Assembly (NCBI GenBank): GCA_045576855.1
Contig: JAZNHG010000061.1
Coordinates: 54,711 to 118,710 of the forward strand
DNA length: 64,000 nucleotides
Direction: 5' to 3'
Origin: Colimorpha sp045576855
GTDB taxonomy: Bacteria; Bacteroidota; Bacteroidia; Bacteroidales; P3
Positions 1 to 8,327 of the stretch are shown here, in pieces (position 1 is the stretch's first letter; each line of letters starts with the position of its first letter). Made by a program: the position numbers and the translations under genes. The notes beneath the pieces are model-generated. The model made no database searches, was not told where the DNA came from, and worked only from the letters and a program-made list of their open reading frames with translations.

Positions 1-514
1 AAACGAACCGTTCCGGGCAATCCGCTGACAAATCGGGGAGTTGGTTGGTTGATAATTCCGCCACCCCTCGCCCCCGCCCCGCCGTCGCCGACACACACAC
101 CGGCCGGAAAAAACATTTAACTTTATTTAACTTGCAAATTCCGACTGCACATTGAGAGGCCACAACCCCCAAAAGAGCAAAACGGAAGCCGCATAACGGC
201 CCCCGGGCACCGAAATCCGGCACTTCCGACAGCCAGACAACCACAAAGCACTGATACCCAGCGCACCGAAGGGAGGCACCCCTGCCTGTACCATACTGGG
301 GCACCGCACCCCACCCGGAGGGTATCATCCTACCACCATCCTACCATCATCCTACCACCATCCTACCACCATCCTACCTATTTAACATTTCGGGAGCCTC
401 CGACACCCGACGCCGGATGCACGTTCCCACCCGCCTCGCCACGTCCCGTCCCCCGCCGCCGCCCCGCCAGCCCTCCCCGACTGCCGACAATACACTGAGT
501 TTTTTGTCAATTTA
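1..514. other. Intergenic region with C-rich stretches and an 11-bp array
   Basis: No credible gene is seen here. The stretch is GC-rich with C-rich runs (positions 60-110 and 420-480) and holds the 11-bp repeat array listed separately at 325-393. Short open frames on the minus strand around 123-314 lack recognisable domains and look like chance reading frames. Confidence 0.5.
325..393. repeat. 11-bp-period array, subtype A, with flanking ATTTAACATTTCGG
   Basis: Five exact 11-bp units (YCATCCTACCW type) run from 325 to 379 and are followed directly by a motif ending ATTTAACATTTCGG (377-393 with its leading CCT). The same element, with the same unit count and the same two flanks, occurs inverted at 31202-31271. 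It is not a CRISPR: the units are contiguous and there are no spacers. Confidence 0.85.
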
Positions 515-546
515 TTTGGTCAATATCTATATTTGTTGTATTTTTG
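515..546 (+). promoter_or_regulatory. Bacteroidota-type promoter of the adenine methyltransferase
   Basis: TTTG (515-518), a 20-bp spacer and TATTTTTG (539-546) match the Bacteroidota -33/-7 consensus. It lies about 80 bp upstream of the methyltransferase ATG at 628. Confidence 0.75.
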
Positions 547-627
547 CATTGGCGAAAAAGAGACAATCATCTTCTTGCAAATTCATAACCAAGAGAATAT
601 AAGGCAAACACCAACAGCAAGCTCAGC

Positions 628-2082
628 ATGGCTCGACGACAGAAAGATATCATAATAGATGGGGTCAACCGACGAGAGGTCGGCTACTATTCCACACCTG
701 GCTTTGTGGCAGATTTCATCAGCAAAGAAATGCTTGCCATAAATCCCGACGGGCACTATGTTCTGGATCCTGCCGTAGGAAAAGAAGAATTATTGCATCT
801 ATTCCATTCCGAAGGGAAAGAAATAGATTCCTTCGATATCGTGGATTACGGAATCCACAAACTAGCATCCTTCACAAAAGAAAACTTCATTGAGTATTTT
901 ATAGCCAACCATCCACAAAGTCTTTTCTGCGCTCCATGCCTGTCAAAATATGATTATATCATCGCCAACCCACCATACAATTGTCATGAGGTCGACTATA
1001 TTCGTCAGAACAAGGGGCGTCTGAAGAATTACTTTCCTGTAGGGACATACAACATGTATTCCATGTTCCTATCCGCCCTGATCGACATCGCAAAAGAGGG
1101 ATGCATAATTGGCGTTGTCATATCGGATTCATTCATGACAGCCACCTATCATGCCAAACTGCGCGAGAAAATAGTCAGCGAGTGCAGCATCCATGATTTG
1201 ATCCTATGCCCGTCAGATTTGTTCTGGAACCAGCAAGCCGATGTAAGGACTTGCATATTAATACTCCAAAAAGGGAAGCGATACCAATCCCTTGTAAAAG
1301 TAGGCAACCGTCCACCTTCTAAAGAGAAATTTGCAGAAATACTGCATAATCAAGACTTCACTCTCAAAGACATAGACGATATACAACTGAAAGCCGCCGG
1401 CCATCAGTTCATCATTGATATTGACAAAGAGATACTTCGTCTGTTCAAAGAGGAGAAGAACGTGGGGGAAAGCTACAAATGTGTCACGTGCATATCAACC
1501 GGAAACGATGCCAAATACCTCAGAGAAAAAGCCGAAGCCGGTTATTCAATTCCCTTTTATAAGAATCCAGCAACACGCAAATTCAGCAGCACACCTGACG
1601 CTTATCTGATTGACAGCTTTCTGGAACAAAGTGCCGAAGACAAGAACTTCATGGTAAGAAACAAAGACATAATCGACCAAGAGGGAATTGTATGCTCTTC
1701 TATGGGGCTTCCCTTCAGCGCAGCATACCTCCCCCCCAATGGTGTTGCTGGCGTCAACGCATCCATATACCCTCCCCATCGGGACATTGCCTGGATGCTT
1801 TCTTATCTGAATAGTTCGCTCGTCACCTACATCGTACGCGGCATTTTGATAAGATCAAATATGGTCACGTCCGGATACATAGCAACTATTCCGCTACTTA
1901 ACTTTTCCGAAAGCGAAAAAGAAACCCTCGCAAACATCTGCCTTGATGTTATGGGCAAGAAAAACACTATCGACAATGCCATCAGCGAAATCAACGATAT
2001 CATCTACTCACACTGCAATTTCGGCGAGGAACTGATTGAAAAAATCAACACATTCAGCAGAAACATCTCTGTGTCAGTATAA
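628..2082 (+). CDS. Type II N6-adenine DNA methyltransferase (TaqI/Eco57I-like)
   Basis: This is an S-adenosylmethionine-dependent DNA adenine methyltransferase, the modification half of a type II restriction-modification system. Motif I appears as VLDPAVG (residues 45-51) and the catalytic adenine motif as NPPY (114-117), in the gamma order typical of TaqI-like enzymes; the remaining 300 residues probably hold the target-recognition region. It runs tail-to-tail with no gap against the candidate nuclease gene at 2083-2712. The gene is visibly more AT-rich than the housekeeping genes that follow, which suggests horizontal acquisition. The start fits a good promoter at 515-546. The recognition site cannot be read from the sequence. 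Confidence 0.88.
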   Translation: MARRQKDIIIDGVNRREVGYYSTPGFVADFISKEMLAINPDGHYVLDPAVGKEELLHLFHSEGKEIDSFDIVDYGIHKLASFTKENFIEYFIANHPQSLFCAPCLSKYDYIIANPPYNCHEVDYIRQNKGRLKNYFPVGTYNMYSMFLSALIDIAKEGCIIGVVISDSFMTATYHAKLREKIVSECSIHDLILCPSDLFWNQQADVRTCILILQKGKRYQSLVKVGNRPPSKEKFAEILHNQDFTLKDIDDIQLKAAGHQFIIDIDKEILRLFKEEKNVGESYKCVTCISTGNDAKYLREKAEAGYSIPFYKNPATRKFSSTPDAYLIDSFLEQSAEDKNFMVRNKDIIDQEGIVCSSMGLPFSAAYLPPNGVAGVNASIYPPHRDIAWMLSYLNSSLVTYIVRGILIRSNMVTSGYIATIPLLNFSESEKETLANICLDVMGKKNTIDNAISEINDIIYSHCNFGEELIEKINTFSRNISVSV

Positions 2083-2712
2083 TCAACTCTTTGCCTGCTT
2101 CTTTTGATTGGCCACTTCGACAGCTTGACACAAAAGCTGTAAAAACTCTTGATTGTCCCGTCTAACCGCTTCATCCAAGTTCTTGTAGTGCGCAGATTGC
2201 AGGTTCCCATTATTGCTCGGGTTAACATAAACATCAGGAATCCACGCTAATGGAAACACCGAAACATCCGTAAGCTGGATTGACATATCATCATTGAACC
2301 TAATAAAAAACGTGGCAATGAAAATATGTCTGCTCTCGTCTGCCCTATAAAAATCGAGGAGTCCACCTGCTTTCGAGATGTCGTCTTTCTGTGTTTTACC
2401 ACTTTCAGACGAGCTTTTAATATTTATATAAGCAGTTTCGTTCCCATAAGTGCAGGCCATATCATACACAGCCACCTCGGAACCAGGGCTCTGAAAATTC
2501 GCTATACCGAACTGTTCGGAATACTTTTCCAAATTTTGGGTAATCACCTCTTCAACTATTCTCCACACGGTTCTTCCCTTAGCCGCATCGCGCCATCCAT
2601 ATGGAAACTGACGTGGTTCTCCGATTTTTATTGGCCCGACATAATCTATCAGTCTTTTACAACTTTCTTGTATTTGACTTCTGACTATTTCTGTTGCTGT
2701 TATTTCATCCAT
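2083..2712 (-). CDS. Candidate type II restriction endonuclease
   Basis: I do not recognise the family by overall similarity. The call rests on context and a possible PD-(D/E)XK-like core: acidic residues E54-E55, then D84 in VAVYDMA, then NIK (97-99) in the strand YINIKSS, followed by polar residues. The third position is Asn rather than Asp/Glu, so the catalytic assignment is uncertain. At 209 residues it has a normal size for a type II nuclease. It lies 10 bp downstream of an HTH controller gene on the same strand and abuts the methyltransferase stop codon, a common C-R versus M layout. It could instead be an accessory protein of the same island. Confidence 0.6.
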   Translation of the reverse strand: MDEITATEIVRSQIQESCKRLIDYVGPIKIGEPRQFPYGWRDAAKGRTVWRIVEEVITQNLEKYSEQFGIANFQSPGSEVAVYDMACTYGNETAYINIKSSSESGKTQKDDISKAGGLLDFYRADESRHIFIATFFIRFNDDMSIQLTDVSVFPLAWIPDVYVNPSNNGNLQSAHYKNLDEAVRRDNQEFLQLLCQAVEVANQKKQAKS

Positions 2713-2722
2713 AGCATATTAT

Positions 2723-2935
2723 TTAATAATCGAACAAATCTGCAATTCTGACACCCAAACCATTAGCAAGTTTTGCCAACGTATTAACAGTCACAGACTT
2801 TTCCCCACGTTCTATAGCTCCAATATATGTTCTGTCAAAATCGCACCTGTAGGCAAGTTCTGCTTGAGTAAGTCCAGCTAACTTCCTCTTACGAGCCAAG
2901 TTGTTCCCAAAACTGATGTCATTTTCCGTTTTCAT
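2723..2935 (-). CDS. XRE-family HTH regulator, candidate restriction-modification controller (C) protein
   Basis: A 70-residue single-domain helix-turn-helix protein. The region GLTQAELAYRCDFDRTYIGA carries the typical XRE recognition signature, followed by ERGEKSVTVNTLAKLANGL. The ATG at 2935 is preferred over a longer upstream start because the 29-residue extension is not HTH-like. It sits 10 bp upstream of the candidate nuclease gene in the same orientation, so a role as C protein, delaying nuclease expression until the genome is methylated, is a reasonable inference. A TAATTTTG -7 element on the minus strand is at 2941-2948, only just upstream of the start codon. Confidence 0.78.
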   Translation of the reverse strand: MKTENDISFGNNLARKRKLAGLTQAELAYRCDFDRTYIGAIERGEKSVTVNTLAKLANGLGVRIADLFDY

Positions 2936-3540
2936 ATGTGCAAAATTAGAATAAAAAAACAACACAAAAGGAACGCTAAAGGTAGATTTTGCATTCAACC
3001 AGCTTAATGTGCTTGTTATCAATAGTATTATCTCATTGTTTCGTATATATTTCCACCATTAATTATTCTGTTCATACCCACATATGTACTAAAAAACATT
3101 GCCAGCGCAATTCATTTTGCTGCCACAGAATTATCAAATTACATCGGACACTCCGCCTGTTCTATAAAACAAAATTTACATAACGTCGTCATATATGTTC
3201 ATCAACCAAGAGGTTTATGAACGTGTAACCTCATTATCATCGGCTTGCCGTCCTCGGCAGTATGATGCTGATGATTATATGGGCCCATCGGGGTGGAGGG
3301 CGCTTGTTTTCGTTCTGCGACTCGGCACACTCTGCTCTGGTCGAATTGCGGCGGCACCACCGCAACCAGCACCGCCCATTCACGCAGGTGGCTCTTTCCC
3401 TATTGTGCTCCCGCGACATGGGACCTCCCCCGCCAGGGTGAGGGGGGTGATATTCTTCCCATGTCTGTGTTCAATTTGTTTTTTTTATGTATCTTTGCAG
3501 TCCAATTACAAGATAGTATTATATACAAAAAGCACATATT
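2936..3540. other. Intergenic region between the R-M island and uvrD
   Basis: No gene is supported here. Composition changes from AT-rich (2936-3190) to GC-rich (3230-3470), which marks the right edge of the restriction-modification island. A TATCTTTG -7 element at 3490-3497 probably drives the helicase gene. Confidence 0.5.
3490..3497 (+). promoter_or_regulatory. -7 element upstream of the UvrD helicase gene
   Basis: TATCTTTG followed by CAG, 43 bp upstream of the GTG start. No TTTG is found at the ideal 19-20 bp spacing, so only the -7 half is convincing. Confidence 0.55.
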
Positions 3541-5844
3541 GTGAGCGAATTATTGTCACAACTGAACGAACCGCAGCGCGAAGCTGCCGAGCAGACCGAG
3601 GGTCCGGTGATGATTATTGCCGGCGCCGGCAGCGGCAAGACGCGCACGCTGACCTACCGCATAGCGCACCTGATAGAGAAGGGCGTGGACCCGTTCCATA
3701 TCCTGGCGCTGACCTTCACCAACAAGGCCGCCGGCGAGATGAAGGAGCGCATCATCAAGCTGGTGGGCGCCGAGGCGCGCAACATCTGGATGGGCACGTT
3801 CCACTCCGTGTTTGCCCGTCTGCTGCGCAGCGACGGCAACAAGTTGGGCTACACCAATTCGTTCACCATCTACGACACCGACGATTCGAAGGCCGCCATC
3901 AAGCAGATTGTGAAGCAGCTGAATCTGGACCCCAAGGCATACAAGCCCAGCTATGTGATGGGCCGCATCTCGATGGCCAAGAGCAATCTGCTGGGCCCGA
4001 AGGACTACATGGAGAACCCCGAAATCTACCAGACCGACCAGGACGCCAAGCGTCCCGCCGTGGGGCAGATATACCAGATGTACGACCAGCGGCTGCACAA
4101 CTCGAACGCGATGGACTTCGACGACCTGCTGTTCAACATGAACATCCTGCTGCGCGACTTCCCGGACGTGCTGCTGAAGTACCAACAGCGGTTCCAGTAC
4201 ATCATGGTGGACGAGTACCAGGACACGAACTATGCGCAGTACCTGATTGTCAAGAAGCTGGCTGCCCGCAACCAAAATATCTGTGTGGTGGGCGACGACG
4301 CGCAGAGCATCTATGCCTTTCGCGGTGCCAACATACAGAACATCTTCAACTTCCGCCGCGACTATCCGACGATGCAGCTCTTCAAGCTGGAGCAGAACTA
4401 CCGCTCGACCAAGAATATAGTGAACGCCGCCAACAGCATCATCAGCCGCAACCGCGACCAGATAGAGAAGGAGCTGTGGAGCGACAACGCCGTGGGCGGC
4501 AAGCTGCGCCTGCTGCGCTGCGACGACGAGAAGGACGAGGGCACGCGGGTGGCCGACGCCATACAGCACACGCGGCTGGGCGAGGACGCCGACTATCGCG
4601 ACTTCGCCATCCTCTACCGCCAGAACTCGCTCTCGCGTGCCGTCGAGGACGCGCTGCGCAAGATGAACATCCCCTACCGCATCTTCCAGGGCATCTCGTT
4701 CTACGGACGCCGCGAGGTGAAAGATGCACTGAGCTATATGCGTCTGGCTGTGAACCCGCACGACGACGAGTCGCTGGTGCGCATCATCAACTATCCCGCC
4801 CGCGGCATCGGACAGACCACGATGGACAAGATACGCGTGGCGGCATCGGACAACGACGTCAGCATCTGGACCGTGCTGGAGAACATACAATCCTTCGGAC
4901 TCGGCATCAGCAGCGCCACGGTGCAGAAGATTACCGAGTTTGTGTATCTCATCAAGCGCTTCGAGGCCCAGGTGCCCACGGTGGACGCCTTCACGCTGGC
5001 CAAGCAGATAGTCTACGCCAGCGGCATAGTGAAAGCGCTGCGCGAAGAGGACGACGCGGAGAGCGCCGAACGCATAGAGAACATAGACGAGCTGCTGAAC
5101 GGCGTGCAAGAGTTCTGCGAAGAGGATATAACCGAATCGCCGGAAGATCAGAATCGGACTGATTCCGGTGATTCGGTTAGCAAGATTCGCACCCTCGACG
5201 AGTTCCTGCAGCAAGTGCTGCTCTACACCAGCGAGGACAAGGACAAGGACAAAGACGCCGACAAGGTGAGCCTGATGACCATCCATGCCGCCAAGGGGTT
5301 GGAGTTTCCCTACGTCTTCGTGGTGGGCATGGAGGAGCAGATATTCCCATCGTTCATGGCATCGAGCCGGGCCGAACTGGAGGAGGAGCGCCGACTGTTC
5401 TACGTGGCTGTGACGCGTGCCGAGAAGCAGGTGACCCTCAGCTACGCCCAGACCCGCTTCAACAACGGTCAGCGTATGGGTGGCGAGCTGAGCCGCTTTG
5501 TGGAGGAAATAGACCCGCAATATATAGAAATGCCGCGGCGCAACGACTTTCCGCAGGCCGGCACGCTGCCGCGCGCTTTCTTCAACGCCGGACGTCCCCA
5601 ACCACCGACCCAGAAGAAGCCGGCCCCGACTTTCGTGCATCGCGGTCCGGCCGTGGCCAACAGTCCCGCCGCCATCAGTGCCATCATGCCCGGCATGCGC
5701 GTGCAGCACGAGAAGTTCGGCATGGGCACCGTACAGGGTGTCGAGGGAAGCGGCGACTCGCGCAAGGCTACGGTATTCTTTGAGGGCGTCGGCCAGAAGC
5801 AGCTGATGCTCAAGTTCGCCAAGCTTACAATCATCGAGTCATGA
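3541..5844 (+). CDS. UvrD/PcrA/Rep-type ATP-dependent 3'-5' DNA helicase
   Basis: A superfamily 1A helicase for nucleotide-excision and mismatch repair and for clearing stalled forks. Walker A is GAGSGKT (residues 28-34), Walker B is MVDEYQDTN (about 222-230), then GDDAQSIYAFRGA (about 252-264), QNYRS, and the C-terminal motifs LMTIHAAKGLEFPYVF and VAVTRAEKQ. At 767 residues it is a full-length family member, and the last 60 residues resemble the Tudor-like PcrA C-terminus. The start is GTG at 3541, placing SELLSQLNEPQREA before motif I as in homologs. Its last four bases overlap the dtd start (ATGA), so the two are translationally coupled. Confidence 0.93.
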   Translation: MSELLSQLNEPQREAAEQTEGPVMIIAGAGSGKTRTLTYRIAHLIEKGVDPFHILALTFTNKAAGEMKERIIKLVGAEARNIWMGTFHSVFARLLRSDGNKLGYTNSFTIYDTDDSKAAIKQIVKQLNLDPKAYKPSYVMGRISMAKSNLLGPKDYMENPEIYQTDQDAKRPAVGQIYQMYDQRLHNSNAMDFDDLLFNMNILLRDFPDVLLKYQQRFQYIMVDEYQDTNYAQYLIVKKLAARNQNICVVGDDAQSIYAFRGANIQNIFNFRRDYPTMQLFKLEQNYRSTKNIVNAANSIISRNRDQIEKELWSDNAVGGKLRLLRCDDEKDEGTRVADAIQHTRLGEDADYRDFAILYRQNSLSRAVEDALRKMNIPYRIFQGISFYGRREVKDALSYMRLAVNPHDDESLVRIINYPARGIGQTTMDKIRVAASDNDVSIWTVLENIQSFGLGISSATVQKITEFVYLIKRFEAQVPTVDAFTLAKQIVYASGIVKALREEDDAESAERIENIDELLNGVQEFCEEDITESPEDQNRTDSGDSVSKIRTLDEFLQQVLLYTSEDKDKDKDADKVSLMTIHAAKGLEFPYVFVVGMEEQIFPSFMASSRAELEEERRLFYVAVTRAEKQVTLSYAQTRFNNGQRMGGELSRFVEEIDPQYIEMPRRNDFPQAGTLPRAFFNAGRPQPPTQKKPAPTFVHRGPAVANSPAAISAIMPGMRVQHEKFGMGTVQGVEGSGDSRKATVFFEGVGQKQLMLKFAKLTIIES

Positions 5845-6302
5845 GGCTGGTAGTACAACGTGTGCGGGAGGCGTCGGTCAGCATCGGCGGCATACAGAAG
5901 GCAGCCATCGGGCCGGGCCTGCTGGTGCTGGTGGGCATCTGCGACGAAGACACCGACGGGGACATCGACTACCTCTGCCGCAAGGTGGTTTCCATGCGCA
6001 TATTCGATGACGAGAACGGCGTCATGAACAAGCCCATCACCGCGGTTGCCGACAGCGGGCTGCTGGTGGTGAGCCAGTTCACACTGATGGCTTCCACACG
6101 CAAGGGCAACCGTCCGAGCTACATACACGCCTCCAAGCCCGACTTCGCCGTGCCGATGTACGAGCGCTTTGTGGCCACAATGCAAGAGCTGTTCGGGAAA
6201 GAGGTGCAGACCGGCACGTTCGGGGCCGACATGCAGGTGGCGCTGGTCAACGACGGACCGGTGACCATCATCATGGACTCGCAACGGCGCGAGCAGTTTT
6301 AG
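5841..6302 (+). CDS. dtd: D-aminoacyl-tRNA deacylase
   Basis: This enzyme hydrolyses D-amino acids (and mischarged glycine) from tRNA. The two signature motifs are present: SQFTLMA in the middle and NDGPVT near the C-terminus; the start MRLVVQRVREASVSI is the canonical N-terminus. The length of 153 residues is normal. It overlaps uvrD by 4 bp at its start and meets the convergent yccF gene at its 3' end with a 4-bp overlap. Confidence 0.95.
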   Translation: MRLVVQRVREASVSIGGIQKAAIGPGLLVLVGICDEDTDGDIDYLCRKVVSMRIFDDENGVMNKPITAVADSGLLVVSQFTLMASTRKGNRPSYIHASKPDFAVPMYERFVATMQELFGKEVQTGTFGADMQVALVNDGPVTIIMDSQRREQF

Positions 6303-6667
6303 AGGATGTCGCGCCCGAAAGGCGTCAGCGCGATGTGGGCCAGTTTGAAGTGTTGCTTGCCGAAGGGGATGCCCACTATGGTGACAAAAAACAGCACACC
6401 CAGCAGCAGATGCGACAGCATAATCCCCAGACCGCCAAAGAAAAACCATAGAATATTCATCAGCGTATTGAGGCATCCGCTTGGCGTGTCCTTCTTGGCC
6501 ACCCTTTTGCCGAAAGGCCACAGGGCCAGCAGCCCCAACTTGAATATCTGCAGCCCGAAGGGAATGCCGACGATGGTGAGGCACAGCGCGACACCCGAGG
6601 CGAAATAACCCAGCGCAAGTTCGAGACCTCCGAAGAGGACCCAGATGATATTTCCGATTGTTCTCAT
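6299..6667 (-). CDS. YccF-domain inner-membrane protein
   Basis: A 122-residue membrane protein with two tandem copies of the YccF unit: a hydrophobic stretch, then TIVGIPFG followed by QIFKLGLLALWPFG, and again TIVGIPFG followed by KQHFKLAHIALTPFG. The family is widespread; its exact role is unknown, though homologs are linked to envelope stress or ion transport. It starts within the last codon of prmC (4-bp overlap), so it is the distal gene of the rnhA-prmC-yccF set. Confidence 0.9.
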   Translation of the reverse strand: MRTIGNIIWVLFGGLELALGYFASGVALCLTIVGIPFGLQIFKLGLLALWPFGKRVAKKDTPSGCLNTLMNILWFFFGGLGIMLSHLLLGVLFFVTIVGIPFGKQHFKLAHIALTPFGRDIL

Positions 6668-7551
6668 CGTATATTGGTATTATGGTTTGCCGTTATCCAG
6701 CGGTGCTTGCCGCGGAAGTCGTCGTGAATGGTGGTAATGAAGCCCCGGTCACGGAACAGAGCCACCGTCTCGTCGGCCAGCGCCTCGTTGATCTCCACCA
6801 CCAGCAAGCCGTCCTTGGCCAAGTGTCCTTTGGCGATGGCGGCTATTGCCTTGTAGAAGCGTAGCGGGTCGTCGTCGGGCACGAAGAGGGCCAGCGCAGG
6901 GTCGTAGTCGAGCACATTGGGTTGCATCTGCGCCCGCTCGCTGTCCATCACGTAGGGCGGGTTGCTCACGATAAGCCCATAAGACCCATTAAACCCATTC
7001 ACCCCATCAAGCACATCCCCCTCAACAAAGTGCACCTCCACGCCGTTGCTTTCGGCGTTCTGCCGCGCCATCTCCAACGCCGCATAAGAGACGTCCACCG
7101 CCGTCACTTCAGCCTGCGGGAAGGCTTTCTTCAACGCTATGGCAATGCAGCCACTCCCCGTGCAGAGGTCAAGAATGCTACCCACTACCCACTGTCCACT
7201 ACCCACTATCCAACTGACCATCTCCTCGGTCTCGGGGCGCGGGACGAGCACGTCGGGGCTCACCGCGATACGGCAGCCGCAGAAGTCCACATGGCCAATG
7301 ATGTGCTGTATGGGGCGGTGGCGCTTGAGGTCTTCGAGCGCCCAGTGGAAGCGCAGCAGGTCGCTCTGGTCGATGGTCTGTTCCCGCGAGGTCAGCAGTC
7401 TCACCCTATTCCAGCCGAGGAAAGCCTCGAAAAGCATCTCGCCGAAGGCTGACACCTCGCCGGAGCCGTACATGCCGTCCAGCTCCTCGTGATAGAGCGC
7501 GAGGATGTCGCGGACGCGGTTGGAACGGAAACGTATGTTTCGAGTGTTCAT
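6664..7551 (-). CDS. prmC: Peptide chain release factor N5-glutamine methyltransferase
   Basis: PrmC methylates the GGQ glutamine of release factors. The C-terminal Rossmann domain has ILDLCTGSGCIAIALK and the catalytic NPPY motif (in IVSNPPYVMD); the N-terminal helical domain includes RPIQHIIG and VLVPRPETEE. The ATG at 7551 is preferred because the longer reading frame upstream only runs through rnhA. Two features are odd: five 7-bp units (7178-7212) lie in frame just before motif I and encode an extra WIVGSGQWVVGS segment, and a 9-bp-period CCCAT array (6976-7010) encodes a Gly/Asn-rich loop just before NPPY. Both are in frame, so the protein is probably active. Confidence 0.92.
   Translation of the reverse strand: MNTRNIRFRSNRVRDILALYHEELDGMYGSGEVSAFGEMLFEAFLGWNRVRLLTSREQTIDQSDLLRFHWALEDLKRHRPIQHIIGHVDFCGCRIAVSPDVLVPRPETEEMVSWIVGSGQWVVGSILDLCTGSGCIAIALKKAFPQAEVTAVDVSYAALEMARQNAESNGVEVHFVEGDVLDGVNGFNGSYGLIVSNPPYVMDSERAQMQPNVLDYDPALALFVPDDDPLRFYKAIAAIAKGHLAKDGLLVVEINEALADETVALFRDRGFITTIHDDFRGKHRWITANHNTNIR
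6976..7010. repeat. 9-bp-period array inside prmC
   Basis: CCCAT recurs at 6976, 6985, 6994 and 7003, exactly 9 bp apart, and is read in frame as a short Gly/Asn-rich loop of PrmC. A related 9-bp array fills the rnhA-prmC junction at 7553-7588. Confidence 0.8.
7178..7212. repeat. 7-bp-period array inside prmC
   Basis: Five exact 7-bp units of the CTACCCA/CTGTCCA type. It encodes an in-frame surface segment of PrmC. Near-identical units occur inside thyA (30368-30395) and between rpsB and tsf (16154-16234). Confidence 0.85.
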
Positions 7552-7552
7552 G

Positions 7553-7588
7553 CCCATTCTGCCTATTAAACCCATTAGCCCTATTTCC
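7553..7588. repeat. 9-bp-period array spanning the rnhA-prmC junction
   Basis: Four 9-bp units built on CCCATT/CCTATT begin at 7553, 7562, 7571 and 7580. The array covers the whole gap between the prmC start and the rnhA stop codon, and the rnhA stop lies inside it. Confidence 0.75.
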
Positions 7589-8258
7589 TCCCGAAGTCCG
7601 CCGGTATCTCGCCCCAGCGGTCGGTGTCCCACTTGCGGATCTCGGTGGTGTAGGTATTGGAGCGCAGCCACTGCTCGGCGCGGTGCACATAGTCCCACAG
7701 CGCGGCAGTCGAGGCGTCCTCGGGCAGCTTGCTTTTGCACACCTTCTGCCGTACCCACGACATGGCGTTGACCGAGTCGGAGTAGATAATCTGGTTCAGG
7801 TGGTGCTTCTTCAGGTAGGAGAGGCCGTGGACAATGGCCAGGAACTCGCCGATATTGTTGGTGCCCTTGGGGGCCATGTAGTGGAACACCTGCGTGCGGG
7901 TGGGTATGTATATGCCCTGGTACTCCATCACGCCGGGGTTGCCACTGCAGGCCGCATCGACAGCCAGCGCATCAATGATGGGCGGATTGTCGATGCCGGG
8001 CTTCACGGCGGTCATACCGTTCTCGTCGATGACGAGAGCCGAAGGCTTCCCGCTCTCCACTCTCCGTTCTCCACTCTCCACTCTGACCACGCTGCTGTAC
8101 GGCAGCCTTATCGCCTGTTCGGCCTCGGCCATCGTGTCGAACGCCTTGTACTGCGCCCCCTGCACGCCCTGCACCTGCGCCTTGCAGGTGTCCCAGTCCG
8201 TGTAGATACCGGGCTGCTTGCCCTGCCACACCACGTAGTATTTCTGCTTCTTTGCCAT
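7581..8258 (-). CDS. Ribonuclease H with N-terminal viroplasmin (Cauli_VI) domain
   Basis: An RNase H1-type enzyme that cuts RNA in RNA-DNA hybrids. Residues about 5-52 (YYVVWQGKQPGIYTDW onward) form the small hybrid-binding viroplasmin domain. The catalytic domain shows the four carboxylates in AVDAACSGNPG, NIGEFLAI, YSDSVNAM and WGEIPADFGRK. The linker contains VVRVESGERRVESG, encoded by a 7-bp repeat array (8053-8087) of the type found in intergenic regions. It is first in an operon with prmC and yccF, and has a TATCTTTG -7 element at 8273-8280 on its strand. Confidence 0.92.
   Translation of the reverse strand: MAKKQKYYVVWQGKQPGIYTDWDTCKAQVQGVQGAQYKAFDTMAEAEQAIRLPYSSVVRVESGERRVESGKPSALVIDENGMTAVKPGIDNPPIIDALAVDAACSGNPGVMEYQGIYIPTRTQVFHYMAPKGTNNIGEFLAIVHGLSYLKKHHLNQIIYSDSVNAMSWVRQKVCKSKLPEDASTAALWDYVHRAEQWLRSNTYTTEIRKWDTDRWGEIPADFGRK
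8053..8087. repeat. 7-bp-period array inside rnhA
   Basis: Five 7-bp units (CTCTCCA type; AGTGGAG-like on the coding strand) lie in the linker between the two RNase H domains. The same unit makes up the intergenic arrays at 18574-18608 and 31071-31098. Confidence 0.85.
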
Positions 8259-8272
8259 ATCCTTTCGGCGTG

Positions 8273-8318
8273 CAAAGATACGAAAGTTTTTCTATATGAC
8301 GAAATATTCGTATTTTTG
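8273..8318. promoter_or_regulatory. Divergent pair of -7 elements between rnhA and the radical-SAM gene
   Basis: CAAAGATA at 8273-8280 reads TATCTTTG on the minus strand, for rnhA. TATTTTTG at 8311-8318 on the plus strand serves the radical-SAM gene starting at 8328. They lie in a 69-bp divergent gap. Confidence 0.65.
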
Positions 8319-8327
8319 CACCCGATT

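Noticed and set aside
123..314. Short minus-strand frames near the window start
   Set aside because: No promoter, signal or motif; two overlapping frames are both open, which is expected by chance in GC-rich DNA.
325..379. Regular repeats that might be a CRISPR array
   Set aside because: Units are contiguous 11-mers without spacers, and no cas genes are in the window.
3556..5709. A 717-codon open frame on the minus strand across the helicase gene
   Set aside because: It is antisense to a well-supported UvrD gene, has low-complexity composition (His/Val/Leu-rich) and no domain; it results from GC-rich third positions.
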